Below, piece by piece: positions 34,492 through 44,327 of a stretch of 64,000 nt of DNA. Origin of the DNA: Prevotella sp. GTDB lineage: Bacteria > Bacteroidota > Bacteroidia > Bacteroidales > Bacteroidaceae. The translations under genes and the position numbers were made by a program. Within the stretch, counting starts at the first letter, position 1. Each line of letters opens with the position of its first letter. The notes below the pieces were generated by a model. That model saw only the letters and a program-made list of their open reading frames with translations, did not search any database and was not told the DNA's origin. The DNA is taken from NCBI GenBank assembly GCA_016291495.1, contig JAEEXI010000017.1, positions 1 through 64,000 on the forward strand, given 5' to 3'.

Positions 34492-35754
34492 ATGATGATA
34501 GATATGGCTAATACATTACTGCTCAATATCAGTTCCTTGATGAGGATAGATATTTTGGTATGGGTAATAGGTGTCCCTGTCGTTATCGCTTGTTTGGCCC
34601 TCCTTGTCAGTCTGTTGAAACGGCACCGCCAGTTAAGTCGTGAACTGGCTCAATTGTCAAAGATTCAGCAACATAATATCGAATACGATCTGGTATTGAA
34701 GTCCATGTGTCTTTCTACCTGGCGTTATGATGTTCCGACAGCTACTTTTACCCTGGAAAATGACTATCGTAAAGAAACGGATAGCCTCCCATTTGAAAAA
34801 GGAACCTTGTTGGATGTCCTTTATAAGAATATGAACCCCCAGTATCTGCAGGAATTCAAAGGGGTACTGGCGGATATTCTGGAGGGCCGTAAGGATGAGG
34901 TACATATCCAATACCAGATGAGTGTGCCGAATAGTGACAAGGTTTATTGGTCTGAAATCTTTGCCACGGTCGATAAACGTAGTGTTCATGGTAAGCCGTT
35001 GACGATTGTAGGAACAACCCGGCGTATTGACGAACAGAAGCATTTGGAGGCGGATTTGATGGAAGCCCGTAATCGTGCGGAGGAGAGTGACCGTTTGAAA
35101 TCTGCCTTCTTGGCTAATATCACGCATGAGGTACGTACTCCTTTGAATGCAATCGTCGGTTTCAGCGATGTGCTTCCTATGGCACAAAGTGAGGAAGAAA
35201 GAAATGAACTGATCAAGTTGATAAAACAGAATAATGCCCATTTGCTCCGACTGTTTGACGATATGTTGAATATCAGTAGATTGGAGGCCGGCAACAGTGG
35301 TCATATCGTGAAGGAAGATACTGAACTGTTGCCTCTGTTTCGTGAGCTGGTCGATAAATACCTACCGTTGTGTGTGGATAAGGGATTGGAGGTCTTTGTG
35401 GAAGAGTCTGCAGGAAACGACACGATTAAGACGGATCGCGACCGTTTGAAGGAAATCCTGAACCAATATATGAATAATGCGGTGAAATTCACAGATGCTG
35501 GCAGTGTCTGTATGGGTTACGAGAAGCATGATGCGAGGGTCAGGATATGGGTGAGCGATACGGGCAAGGGTATTCCGGAAGACAAATGTAATGAACATCT
35601 CTTTGAGCGGTTTGTGAAAGTGGATGATTTCGTAGCAGGCACAGGCCTGGGACTGAGTATTTGTCGTAGTCTGGCAAATGTGTTGGAAGGCACTGTCGGT
35701 GTAGAGTCGGTATTTGGGAAAGGCTCTACATTCTGGGTGGACCTTCCCTGTTGA
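34492..35754 (+). CDS. Membrane sensor histidine kinase with PAS-like domain
   Basis: A 420-aa kinase. One membrane helix (residues about 21-43) is followed by a PAS-like domain (65-180, CLSTWRYDVPTATFTLEN), a HisKA domain with the phospho-acceptor His212 in ITHEVRTPLNAIVGFSD, and an HATPase domain with the N box NQYMNNAVKFTD, G1 VSDTGKGIP and G2 GTGLGLSI. It starts an operon with a DUF5686 outer-membrane protein, a DUF2807 protein and a LuxR-type regulator, and probably pairs with that regulator. The first start is uncertain; ATGs lie at 34492, 34495 and 34504. Confidence 0.85.
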   Translation: MMIDMANTLLLNISSLMRIDILVWVIGVPVVIACLALLVSLLKRHRQLSRELAQLSKIQQHNIEYDLVLKSMCLSTWRYDVPTATFTLENDYRKETDSLPFEKGTLLDVLYKNMNPQYLQEFKGVLADILEGRKDEVHIQYQMSVPNSDKVYWSEIFATVDKRSVHGKPLTIVGTTRRIDEQKHLEADLMEARNRAEESDRLKSAFLANITHEVRTPLNAIVGFSDVLPMAQSEEERNELIKLIKQNNAHLLRLFDDMLNISRLEAGNSGHIVKEDTELLPLFRELVDKYLPLCVDKGLEVFVEESAGNDTIKTDRDRLKEILNQYMNNAVKFTDAGSVCMGYEKHDARVRIWVSDTGKGIPEDKCNEHLFERFVKVDDFVAGTGLGLSICRSLANVLEGTVGVESVFGKGSTFWVDLPC

Positions 35755-35770
35755 AATAGGCATATAAGTC

Positions 35771-38326
35771 ATGAGCAGATTATGGATAACGCTGATTGTT
35801 TGGTTGTTGTGCCTTCCTATTCAGGCGCAGCAATTGATATCCGGTGTTATCAGGGATGCAGAGACCAAAGAGGCCATCCCGTCTGTGACGGTGTCGTATA
35901 AGGGCCATTCCGTGGCTGTGGTGTCCGGACTTGACGGCCGTTATGTGATCCAGAAAATGGTGGGTCTGAACTTGACCTTCAGTGCTGTTGGTTATGTGCC
36001 CCAAACAATAGCGATGGAAGACCGTACACCGGTGAAGATAGACGTCCATTTGCAACCGGATGTGAGACAGTTGCAGAATGTGACGGTCAGGTCAAAGCGC
36101 CAGCGATATAGTCGTAAGAATAATCCGGCCGTGGAACTGATGCGTCAGGTGATCGCGCATAAGCGGCTGACGAATCTGTCGAACAAGGACTATTACCAGT
36201 ATAATAAATACCAGAAGCTCACGCTGGCGGGAAATGATATTACGCCAGAGCAGATGAAAAACTCCATCTTCCGTAAGAAGAAGTGGATTCTGAATCAGAT
36301 AGAGCCCTGTCCGTATAATAATAAACTGATATTACCGATATCCGTTGACGAGACGGTAACGCAGAAACTCTATCGCCGTCATCCCCACGACGAGAAGAAC
36401 ATCATTATAGGACAGAACTCCTCTGGAATCGGTGATCTGTTTCAGACGGGTGACATCATGAATACGATGATGAAGGACATCTTTACGGATGTGAATATCT
36501 ATGATGACCAGGTCCGTTTGTTGCAGCGTCCTTTCACCTCACCCATAGGTCGTGGAGCTATTGGCTTCTATCGCTTCTATATTGAGGATACCGTGCAGGT
36601 GGACCGTGACAGTTGTATTCACCTGCATTTCCTGCCCAATAATATGCAGGACTTTGGCTTCCGGGGTGATATCTATATCCTGAAAGACTCCAGTTATCAG
36701 GTGAAGCGTTGTGACTTGTCCATCCCCCGACAGAGTGATGTCAATTTTGTCGAGAACCTCCGTATCAATCAGGAATTTGTGAGATTGCCCACCGGAGAAT
36801 GGGTGCTGTCGGTAGACGACATGATTGTGGAGATAGAGGTTGTTAGCTTTTTGCAAAAGGCCATTGTCATCCGGAATACCCGCTTGACGGATTATGCGTT
36901 CGATGAACTGTCGCCTCATCTGTTTAAGGGGAAAAGGGATGTCGTGGCTCCAGATGCCTCTTCACATGGTGACCTTTTCTGGGCACAATATCGTCAGGTG
37001 GAACTCACGAAAGGCGAGAGTGGCATGAAAGAATTTGTCGAAGGCTTTAAGTCGATGAAAGGCTTTAAGTATGTGATGTTTGCACTGAAAGCCTTGATAG
37101 AGAACTATATTGAGACCGGTAATCCGTCAAAGGTGGATATCGGTCCTGTCAATACAATCATCTCCAAGAACTTCATTGATGGCTTCCGTACGCGTTTTAG
37201 TGCCCAGACAACCGCAAACCTGAACAAGCATTGGTTCTTCTCAGGCTATGTGGCCCATGGCTGGAAATCGAATAAGAATTATTATAAAGGCGAAGTGACC
37301 TATTCGTTGAATGAGAAGGAATACCTGCCCCGTGAGTTCCCTAGGCGTACACTGACGTTTATCTCCACCTATGATGTGGCATCTCCTTCGGATAAGTTCC
37401 TGCAGACGGATAAGGATAATATGTTTACGGCCTTTAAGTGGAGTAAGGTGAAGGCGATGATGTTCTATAATCGTCAGCAACTTGCTTTTGAGTGGGAGGA
37501 GAAAATCGGGTTAAAGACCATCGTCAGTTTGAAGACGGAGGAAAATGAGGCCTGTGGCGACCTTTATTTCACGCCTATGGACGTGTACAACCGTTGGACG
37601 GAGGGGCCGCGTCCCTCTCAGCAGTTCCGTACCACGGAAATCCGTGCAGAACTGGAATACAGTCCTGGCACCACCTATATTAATACGAAGCAGCGGCGTA
37701 AGAAGGTAAACCGGGATGCGCCTGTCTTCAATTTGAGCCATACGCTTGGAATCAAGGGCTTCTTGGGTGGAGATTACAACTATAATTACAGTGAACTAAG
37801 TGTCACCCAACGACTCTGGTTGAACAGCTGGGGAAAGATAGACCTGTATGTGAAGGGGGGTATCCAGTGGAATAAGGTGCCTTTCCCATTGCTCTGTATG
37901 CCAGAGACCAATTTGTCTTATATCCTTCAGAAAAACACGTTCTGTCTGATAGACAATATGGAGTTCCTGAACGACCGCTTTGTCTCTGCGGTTTTCGCAT
38001 GGGACCTGAACGGAAAGATTTTTAACCGTATCCCGTTCCTGAAGAAGTTGAAATGGCGTGAATACATAGGCTTTAAGATGTTATGGGGAGGCTTGTCTGA
38101 CAAGAATAATCCTTTCCTTCCTGAGCATGCGGATGACGCTTTGTTGATGGCATTCCCGGAGTATGCTAACTTGATGGATGCCAAGCGTCCTTATTGGGAA
38201 GTGTCTGTCGGTATTCATAATATCTTCAAGGTACTTCATGTGGAATACGTGCGTCGTTTGAATTACAACGATTATTCGACGGCTCATAAACGGGGCTTCC
38301 GGATGACTTTGCACTTCACCTTTTAA
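35771..38326 (+). CDS. DUF5686 outer-membrane protein with carboxypeptidase-like domain
   Basis: An 851-aa exported protein. The signal peptide is short (LWITLIVWLLCLPIQAQ). Residues 22-100 form a carboxypeptidase-regulatory-like beta-sandwich (ISGVIRDAETKEAIPSVTVS, SGLDGRYVI, FSAVGYVPQ), the usual N-terminal extension of TonB-linked proteins. The remainder is DUF5686, which ends in a beta-barrel-like region and a terminal aromatic strand (FRMTLHFTF), suggesting outer-membrane insertion. The function is unknown. It follows the kinase gene by 16 bases. Confidence 0.82.
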   Translation: MSRLWITLIVWLLCLPIQAQQLISGVIRDAETKEAIPSVTVSYKGHSVAVVSGLDGRYVIQKMVGLNLTFSAVGYVPQTIAMEDRTPVKIDVHLQPDVRQLQNVTVRSKRQRYSRKNNPAVELMRQVIAHKRLTNLSNKDYYQYNKYQKLTLAGNDITPEQMKNSIFRKKKWILNQIEPCPYNNKLILPISVDETVTQKLYRRHPHDEKNIIIGQNSSGIGDLFQTGDIMNTMMKDIFTDVNIYDDQVRLLQRPFTSPIGRGAIGFYRFYIEDTVQVDRDSCIHLHFLPNNMQDFGFRGDIYILKDSSYQVKRCDLSIPRQSDVNFVENLRINQEFVRLPTGEWVLSVDDMIVEIEVVSFLQKAIVIRNTRLTDYAFDELSPHLFKGKRDVVAPDASSHGDLFWAQYRQVELTKGESGMKEFVEGFKSMKGFKYVMFALKALIENYIETGNPSKVDIGPVNTIISKNFIDGFRTRFSAQTTANLNKHWFFSGYVAHGWKSNKNYYKGEVTYSLNEKEYLPREFPRRTLTFISTYDVASPSDKFLQTDKDNMFTAFKWSKVKAMMFYNRQQLAFEWEEKIGLKTIVSLKTEENEACGDLYFTPMDVYNRWTEGPRPSQQFRTTEIRAELEYSPGTTYINTKQRRKKVNRDAPVFNLSHTLGIKGFLGGDYNYNYSELSVTQRLWLNSWGKIDLYVKGGIQWNKVPFPLLCMPETNLSYILQKNTFCLIDNMEFLNDRFVSAVFAWDLNGKIFNRIPFLKKLKWREYIGFKMLWGGLSDKNNPFLPEHADDALLMAFPEYANLMDAKRPYWEVSVGIHNIFKVLHVEYVRRLNYNDYSTAHKRGFRMTLHFTF

Positions 38327-38404
38327 AATGAAATTTAGGATGCTGCAACTTTTTGCTCTTTCATCTCGTCTAACCGATAGAAAACATTTAAAAAGAATCG
38401 GATT

Positions 38405-39151
38405 ATGAAGAAGTTGTTTGTATTCGTGGTGGCTGTTCTCGCCATATTGTTCAGTGCTCATCTCTATGCCTTTGCCGGTAATGGCAAGGCAGAGGAGAAT
38501 CGTCAGTTGAAAGGTTTTGAGCGTATTCGTCTGGTAGGCTCGCCTGACATCAAGTATATCCAGGGTAAGACATGGTCGGTCCGTGTGAAAGCCCCTCAAA
38601 AGGTGATGAAGAAAGTGGAGACACGGGTGGAAGGAAATTGCCTGGTCGTCAGCATGAAGGATCATAGTATCTTTTCCTTGAAGACCATCAAAGGCGGTGA
38701 GGTGACGGTCTATGTGACCTCTCCCGACCTGATTGGCGTGGAGGTGAATGGCTCTGGCGATTTCGAGAGTAAGGGACAGGTGGACACGGACAACCTGGAT
38801 ATCAGGTTGAAAGGTTCCGGTGATATCGTTTTTGATGAGGTGATCTGTGACGCTGTTAAGACCTCTTTGGTGGGCTCTGGCGATGTGGAGATCAAGAACG
38901 TGACAACCCAGTATTCCTCGGTGGAATTGGTGGGTTCTGGGGATGTGAAGATGAATCAGAAACACGCGAGAAAGACCCAGCTGGAACTCAAGGGCTCAGG
39001 GGATATCAAGGTGCATAGCGACCAGTGTGGCATCATCGATTGCCGGTTGGTGGGCTCTGGTGACATCACCCTGACGGGTTCTGCCAAGAAGTTGACCCAG
39101 ACCATTCGTGGCTCTGGTGATATCGAGAGGAAAGGCTTGATGGTTAGGTGA
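38405..39151 (+). CDS. DUF2807 (head GIN domain) exported beta-helix protein
   Basis: A 248-aa exported protein (signal peptide VAVLAILFSAHLYAFA). After LKGFERIRLVGSPDIKYIQG come repeated GSGDI/GSGDV turns, about every 19-23 residues (NGSGDFES, KGSGDIVF, VGSGDVEI, VGSGDVKM, KGSGDIKV, VGSGDITL, RGSGDIER). This regularity is the hallmark of DUF2807, a right-handed beta-helix of unknown role often linked to envelope signalling operons in Bacteroidota. Confidence 0.85.
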   Translation: MKKLFVFVVAVLAILFSAHLYAFAGNGKAEENRQLKGFERIRLVGSPDIKYIQGKTWSVRVKAPQKVMKKVETRVEGNCLVVSMKDHSIFSLKTIKGGEVTVYVTSPDLIGVEVNGSGDFESKGQVDTDNLDIRLKGSGDIVFDEVICDAVKTSLVGSGDVEIKNVTTQYSSVELVGSGDVKMNQKHARKTQLELKGSGDIKVHSDQCGIIDCRLVGSGDITLTGSAKKLTQTIRGSGDIERKGLMVR

Positions 39152-39164
39152 TTGTAAAAGAAAT

Positions 39165-39806
39165 ATGTATGTAGCTTTAGCAGATAACCAAGACATTACA
39201 AGGGCAGGCATGAGGTATGTCTGTCAGGAGATTGCCGGCACGGAGATGCGTCGTGCGGAGGACAAAACAGAGTTGATAGAACAACTGAGACAACATCCTG
39301 ATGCGGTGGTCGTCCTGGATTATACGCTCTTTGATATCAATGACGTGGAGGAACTGGAAATCCTCTATCAGCGTTTCCCGCAAGTGCAGTGGATCCTTTT
39401 CAGCGTGGATCTCTCCAGTGATTTTGTCCGCAGGGTATTAGCCGTTTCCCCCCGTTTCAGTATTTTGCTGAAAGAGTCGCCTATTCAGGAAATCCGGGAG
39501 TGCTTGATATATGGGCAGCGTCACCAGCGGTATATCTGTCAGCGGATGACGGAACTGTTGTTGACGCCCCAGGCGGTGAGGGTGGAGGAGGATGTGAAAC
39601 TGACTCCCACGGAGATGGAGATCCTGAAGGATATTGCGTTGGGACTGACGACCAAGGAAATTGCGGAGCGGCGCTTTTCCAGTTTTCATACGGTGAATAC
39701 CCATCGTAAGAATATCTTCAGGAAACTGGGTGTCAACAATGTTCATGAAGCTACAAAATATGCCCTTCGGGCAGGACTTGTCGATTCTGCGGAGTATTAC
39801 ATTTGA
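39165..39806 (+). CDS. LuxR/NarL-type response regulator
   Basis: A 213-aa two-domain regulator. The receiver is somewhat degenerate: the usual acidic pair is DN (ALADNQDI), the phospho-acceptor is probably the Asp in VVLDYTLFD, and KES near 100 (LLKESPIQ) supplies the lysine. The C-terminal GerE/LuxR helix-turn-helix is canonical: LTPTEMEILKDIALGLTTKEIAERRF, then VNTHRKNIFRKLGVNN. It closes the kinase-DUF5686-DUF2807 operon (13-base gap). Confidence 0.87.
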   Translation: MYVALADNQDITRAGMRYVCQEIAGTEMRRAEDKTELIEQLRQHPDAVVVLDYTLFDINDVEELEILYQRFPQVQWILFSVDLSSDFVRRVLAVSPRFSILLKESPIQEIRECLIYGQRHQRYICQRMTELLLTPQAVRVEEDVKLTPTEMEILKDIALGLTTKEIAERRFSSFHTVNTHRKNIFRKLGVNNVHEATKYALRAGLVDSAEYYI

Positions 39807-39824
39807 TATTCCTGAGAAAAAAAA

Positions 39825-39852
39825 GTAGGAATTGTCTCGCGACAACTCCTAC
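39825..39852. terminator. Hairpin after the response-regulator gene
   Basis: GTAGGA-A-TTGTC, loop TCGC, GACAA-C-TCCTAC gives a strong stem with one mismatch. Eight As precede it, so it is a proper intrinsic terminator only on the minus strand; on the plus strand the following bases are CTTCAAATTC. It probably still stops the operon. Confidence 0.55.
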
Positions 39853-39964
39853 CTTCAAATTCTAACTAACTTATTATCAACTATTCATTACTCATTCTGA
39901 TTTTCGTTGCAAAGATAGGCATATTTTTTGATATTTTGTTCGGAAAAGTCAAAAAAAATACCGT

Positions 39965-40001
39965 AAACGTTTGCGTAATTGCGTGAAATTGTCTATTTTT
40001 G
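39965..40001 (+). promoter_or_regulatory. LacI-type operator overlapping the -33 box of the lacI-family gene
   Basis: AAACGTTT (39965-39972), the core of LacI/GalR operators, overlaps the -33 element TTTG 39970-39973. A 20-base spacer leads to TATTTTTG 39994-40001. Autorepression follows naturally. The start codon at 40008 lies about seven bases from the -7 box, so the transcript should be almost leaderless. Confidence 0.65.
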
Positions 40002-40007
40002 CACTTG

Positions 40008-41048
40008 ATGAATAACAAGAAGCAACATAGGACATCCCTGAAGGACCTGGCAAGGGAGCTGAATGTCAGCATTGCCACTGTCAGTCGGGCTTTACGGAAC
40101 TCTTCTGAAATAGGGGAGGAGATGCAGCGGCGTGTGAAGGATTTGGCGAAGAAAATGAATTATCGCCCCAATCCTTTTGCCCAGAGCCTGCGTAAGGAGG
40201 CACCCAAGGTGATTGGCGTGGTGGTGCCTAATCTGGTCACCCACTATTATGCTGCCGTGCTGGACGGTATAGAGGACGAGGCGCGAAGGGCGGGCTATAG
40301 CGTGATCAGTGCCAATAGCCATGAGAGTTTTGAGGATGAGGCGCATGTTATCGACAATTTCATTGGACTTCACGTAGAGGGTATTATTGCCTGTCTTGCC
40401 CAGACGACGACGGATTATAGTCATTTCGAAGAGATATCCGAGATGGGAATCCCGTTGGTGTTTTTCGGGCGTACCTGTCTGTCTGACCGTTTCTCGTGTG
40501 TGATGGCCAATGGTGACGAGGCGGCGCAGATGGCTACGCAGCACCTGATAGACACGGGGAGCCGGCGCATTGCCTTTATCGGTGGCCCGAACCATCTGGA
40601 CATGGTGCAGCGCCGTAAACATGGCTATCTGGAGGCGTTGCGCGAAAACCATATCCCCATCGACCGTGAGTTGGTGGTTTGTGGAAAGATCGACTATGAC
40701 GTGGCAGTAAAGGCTACGCAGCAGTTGCTCATGAGTGAGCATCGTCCGGATGCGATTCTTGCCTTCAACGATATCATCACCTTTGCAGCCTTTACGTCTG
40801 TCAAACAGTTGGGACTGCGCATTCCGGAGGATGTGGCACTGATTGGTTTTACGGACGATGCGCATGCAGCATATGTGACCCCCCGCTTGTCAGCCATTGA
40901 AGACCAGTCCCGGTTGATGGGCATCAAGGCGTGCCAGTTGCTGCTGGGCAGCATCAAGGGTGATACGAAGGTGTATAAGGAAATCGTGCCCCAGCAGCTG
41001 GTGATTCGTGAAACGTCTGCAAAGCATTCACTAACCACTAACCAATAG
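40008..41048 (+). CDS. LacI/GalR family transcriptional regulator
   Basis: A 346-aa repressor-type regulator. The helix-turn-helix is SLKDLARELNVSIATVSRAL with the hinge MNYRPNPFAQSLRK; the periplasmic-binding-protein-like effector domain starts at VIGVVVPNLVTHYY. The ligand is unknown; the neighbouring GH31 enzyme suggests a plant glycan sugar. ATG 40008 is used because the TTG at 39999 falls in the promoter. The last residues (HSLTTNQ) and the stop lie in a heptad tract. Confidence 0.88.
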   Translation: MNNKKQHRTSLKDLARELNVSIATVSRALRNSSEIGEEMQRRVKDLAKKMNYRPNPFAQSLRKEAPKVIGVVVPNLVTHYYAAVLDGIEDEARRAGYSVISANSHESFEDEAHVIDNFIGLHVEGIIACLAQTTTDYSHFEEISEMGIPLVFFGRTCLSDRFSCVMANGDEAAQMATQHLIDTGSRRIAFIGGPNHLDMVQRRKHGYLEALRENHIPIDRELVVCGKIDYDVAVKATQQLLMSEHRPDAILAFNDIITFAAFTSVKQLGLRIPEDVALIGFTDDAHAAYVTPRLSAIEDQSRLMGIKACQLLLGSIKGDTKVYKEIVPQQLVIRETSAKHSLTTNQ

Positions 41049-41063
41049 CTAACAGCTAAAAAC
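41029..41063. repeat. Period-7 tract spanning the LacI-family stop codon
   Basis: Heptads CACTAAC, CACTAAC, CAATAGC, TAACAGC, TAAAAAC. The TAG stop lies in the third unit. Confidence 0.6.
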
Positions 41064-41075
41064 TAAAACAGATAT

Positions 41076-44000
41076 ATGAAAAGGTCTATTTGTTTAATCA
41101 TATTGACATTCCTGCTGTCCCTCCTGAAGGTGGCGGCGATTGAGGATATCAAGTTCAGTCGTCTGGATACCCGTGACGGACTGAGTAATTCACAGTTGTT
41201 GTGTATGCTCAGGGACTCCAGGGGACAGATGTGGTTCGGAACACCATATGGTCTGAACCGCTATGACGGCTATCGCATCAAGACATTTTATTCGTATGCG
41301 AAGGATACTACGACGCTGCGTAATAACTATATCGATGAGATCTATGAGGCGTATGATGGCAGATTCTGGGTGCGCCAGGGCATGAACTATACCATTTTCG
41401 ACCCGCTGACGGAGCGTTGTGACCGTCATCCGGAGGTGGTGCTGCACGAATTTGGTATCAAGGGGGGTATTGAGCGCCTGTATATCGACCGGTATAAGGA
41501 CTTCTGGGTGAAGACGTATGACGAGGGCTTCTGGTATTATAGTCCGCGTACAAAGACACTCCGTCACTATCCGTTTGGCTATGGCCCGCAACAGTTCAAT
41601 AACGACTTTGCGGTGGCTGGTTTCGCAGAGTTTGGGAAGAGCTTGCTGGTCTCCTCCAGTAACGGTGAGATATTCTGTTTCAACCGTGAGAAAGGCTGGA
41701 TCAGTTGGAAGAGCAATTACCTGCGCCGCAAAGGGCTTGTCAATAACCAGGACTGTAAGCTGCGCACGGACCATCATGGGAATATCTATGCCATCACGTT
41801 GGGCAGGGTGTTTGTAAAACCGAATCACCAGCGCAGGTGGTATCACTCCCTGCAGGACTTCCTTCGTGCCAAGGGCTTGGAGAACGTGCCGGAGGAGATG
41901 AACGTATGGGATGTGCGCCTCGACACGAAGAAACGCCTGTGGATAGCTACCGACCATCAGGGACTGATTATTGCCGACCGCTATAACAAGGAGATACGTC
42001 AGTTCCTGACGGACAAGTTTGATGAATCGACCATCAGTGACAATACCTTGCGTGTGATTTATCAGGACCAGCTGGGACGCATGTGGATTGGCTCGTATAT
42101 GAACGGGGTCAACCTGTATGCGGAGAGTGGACGGAACTTCCGGAACCTGGAACTGGGAAATATCAATACCATCTGTGTGGACTCGGCAGGGAACTACTGG
42201 CTGGGTACGAACGACAAGGGTATCATCTGTTATAACCCCCAGACGGAGGAACAGGTGGTGTATGACAAGCAGAACAGCGGTATCGCATCGAATACGATGG
42301 TGGGCTCTCTGGGTGCACGCGACGGGTCGGTATGGTTCGGAACGTATGAAGGGGGACTGATCCATATCAAAAACGGTCATGTGACCAACTATCGGGCTTC
42401 GGGAAAACCCACTGACTTGGCCAACAACAATGTATGGACCATCTTTGAAGACTATTGGGGATATATCTGGATTGGAACCCTGGGTAGCGGTGTCCAGCGC
42501 ATCAATCCCAAGACGGGGAGGATGGATGTTCCCATATCAACACATAACTCCGTTTTGGCGAGTGATTATATCTCGACCCTCAATGCCACCAAGAAGGGAT
42601 GGTTGATGGCAACCCACTCGAAATACTATTCCATCATTAATCCGCGTACGAAGAAGGTCATCAACCGGAATATCAATGACAATCAGGACGATGTCCAGAT
42701 TACGGAGATGTCCATCAACGGTATGCAGGACAGTCGGGGACTCTCGTGGCAGGGCTCGGCATCAGGGGCCACAATCTGGGATGCGAAGAACAACCATGTC
42801 TATCTCATCGATATGCGCTCGGGACTGTTCGGGTCAACGGTGAACGGTATGGCAGAAGACCAGCGCCATACCATGTGGATTGTCACCGACCATGGAGTGT
42901 CGAACATCATTCCCCAAAAGGACTGGAATGGGAAATGGAACTTTGTGGTACGTAGCTATAATAACCGTGACGGACTGCAGAAAGGACCTTATAACCAGCG
43001 CTCCCTCTGTGTGACGAAAGACGGTAAGATCCTGATTGGCGGACAGGGTGGACTGGATATCATCGACCCGAAGAAGATGGGTAAGGGCCGCTTGAAGGAA
43101 GTGCCTGTGTTCAGTGGACTGAAGGTCTCCGGACGTGAGGTGGCTGTCGGTGAGAAGGTCGATGGACGGGTCATCCTGGAGGAGGCATTGGACTATTGTC
43201 GGGAGATGAGCCTGCGTTTCGATGAGGAGTTTACGGTACAGATGGGAAGTAACAGCGGTGAGATTCATAACCGCTCCCGCTTTGTCTATAGGATGGCAGG
43301 ATATAACGACGATTGGATGAAGACAGAGGAGGTGAATCCGAATATCAGCTATCAGAGTCTGCGTGCGGGTTCCTATTATCTCTGTGTCCGTATGCTCAAT
43401 GACGATGGAACGTTTGGCGATCAAGAGAGTCGGATTGCCGTAACCATCCGTCCGCCTTTGTGGCGCACGCGTTGGATGGTACTCGGTTATATGATCCTGC
43501 TCGCGTTGGCGTTCTGGTTCTGGCGGAAATGGTATATCAGGCGCCATGAACGGAGAATGGAGGCAGAGAGTGTGCGTCGTGAGCTGGAGAAACAGCAATG
43601 GATGAACGAGATGCGTATGCAACTGGTCAATGAGCATGCTGAGAATAAGACACCGTTCATGAACAAACCGGAGGAGGTGCCCATAAACAAACAGGTGCTC
43701 GACCTGGTGGAATTTGCCCGTGACTATTGCAAGCGTTACAAGTCACCTGTTCCGGATACACCGGTCAAAGTGAATTTCCTGTCGTCCGTCAAGGAATTGA
43801 AGGTAAGCTTCGACCCGGAGAAGATCGCTGAGATATTCGATATTACCTTCCGGAATGCCGCCATCTTTGCCCCCAATGACTGTACGATTAGTCTGGGTGT
43901 GGCACTCACACAGGGCGACAAGGCACAGATACAGATTGCGGATAATGGAATCGGTATCAAGGACGAGTTCAAGGAACATGCCTTCGACCCGATTGTCAAT

Positions 44001-44153
44001 GGCGAGGGGGCTAATCTCGATAAGGTGAAGGCGATTGTCGATGCTCATGAGGGTGAAGTCCGTATAGAGGACAATCCGGGTGGCGGTACGATCATCGTGG
44101 TGACCATTCCCGCCTGTGAGGTGATTGAGGAAGCTGAAATTATAGAAGACTAA
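41076..44153 (+). CDS. Two-component-type propeller sensor lacking the phospho-acceptor and output domains
   Basis: A 1025-aa protein built like the sensor half of a Bacteroidota hybrid two-component system. It has a signal peptide (1-21), then reg_prop beta-propeller repeats (FSRLDTRDGLSN, MWFGTPYGLNRYDG, RLWIATDHQGL, MWIGSYMNGVN, YIWIGTLGSGVQ), a Y_Y_Y domain (YRMAGYNDDWM) and one membrane helix (WMVLGYMILLALAFWFW). The cytoplasmic part lacks the SHELRTP-type histidine box. A degenerate HATPase remains (FRNAAIF, IADNGIGI, GGGTIIVV). No receiver or AraC domain follows. It may act without autophosphorylation or with a partner. The gene follows the LacI regulator by 27 bases. Confidence 0.8.
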   Translation: MKRSICLIILTFLLSLLKVAAIEDIKFSRLDTRDGLSNSQLLCMLRDSRGQMWFGTPYGLNRYDGYRIKTFYSYAKDTTTLRNNYIDEIYEAYDGRFWVRQGMNYTIFDPLTERCDRHPEVVLHEFGIKGGIERLYIDRYKDFWVKTYDEGFWYYSPRTKTLRHYPFGYGPQQFNNDFAVAGFAEFGKSLLVSSSNGEIFCFNREKGWISWKSNYLRRKGLVNNQDCKLRTDHHGNIYAITLGRVFVKPNHQRRWYHSLQDFLRAKGLENVPEEMNVWDVRLDTKKRLWIATDHQGLIIADRYNKEIRQFLTDKFDESTISDNTLRVIYQDQLGRMWIGSYMNGVNLYAESGRNFRNLELGNINTICVDSAGNYWLGTNDKGIICYNPQTEEQVVYDKQNSGIASNTMVGSLGARDGSVWFGTYEGGLIHIKNGHVTNYRASGKPTDLANNNVWTIFEDYWGYIWIGTLGSGVQRINPKTGRMDVPISTHNSVLASDYISTLNATKKGWLMATHSKYYSIINPRTKKVINRNINDNQDDVQITEMSINGMQDSRGLSWQGSASGATIWDAKNNHVYLIDMRSGLFGSTVNGMAEDQRHTMWIVTDHGVSNIIPQKDWNGKWNFVVRSYNNRDGLQKGPYNQRSLCVTKDGKILIGGQGGLDIIDPKKMGKGRLKEVPVFSGLKVSGREVAVGEKVDGRVILEEALDYCREMSLRFDEEFTVQMGSNSGEIHNRSRFVYRMAGYNDDWMKTEEVNPNISYQSLRAGSYYLCVRMLNDDGTFGDQESRIAVTIRPPLWRTRWMVLGYMILLALAFWFWRKWYIRRHERRMEAESVRRELEKQQWMNEMRMQLVNEHAENKTPFMNKPEEVPINKQVLDLVEFARDYCKRYKSPVPDTPVKVNFLSSVKELKVSFDPEKIAEIFDITFRNAAIFAPNDCTISLGVALTQGDKAQIQIADNGIGIKDEFKEHAFDPIVNGEGANLDKVKAIVDAHEGEVRIEDNPGGGTIIVVTIPACEVIEEAEIIED

Positions 44154-44174
44154 AACTTAAATACTCGACATTCA

Positions 44175-44311
44175 CTTGCTCTGTCTCAAGAGGTGAGTGG
44201 ATAGAGGTAAGAGGTAAGAGAATAGCTGGATAAACTTAAAAAAATATAGGAAAAAAAGGGAGTGTCAGAAGTAATCTCTCACCTCTCACCACTTACCTCT
44301 CACCTCTAAAA
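44175..44311. repeat. Left copy of a ~135-bp composite repeat flanking the GH31 gene
   Basis: Shared order with the copy at 47674: CTTGCTCnGTCT, heptads GGTGAGT/GGATAGA/GGTAAGA/GGTAAGA ending GAATAGC, a 50-base core containing GGATAAACTTA and GGGAGTGTCAGAAGTAAT, then inverted heptads TCTCACC (44277-44311). The two heptad arms can pair, giving a long stem around the core. Confidence 0.8.
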
Positions 44312-44327
44312 GTTGAGAATGTGAAAC

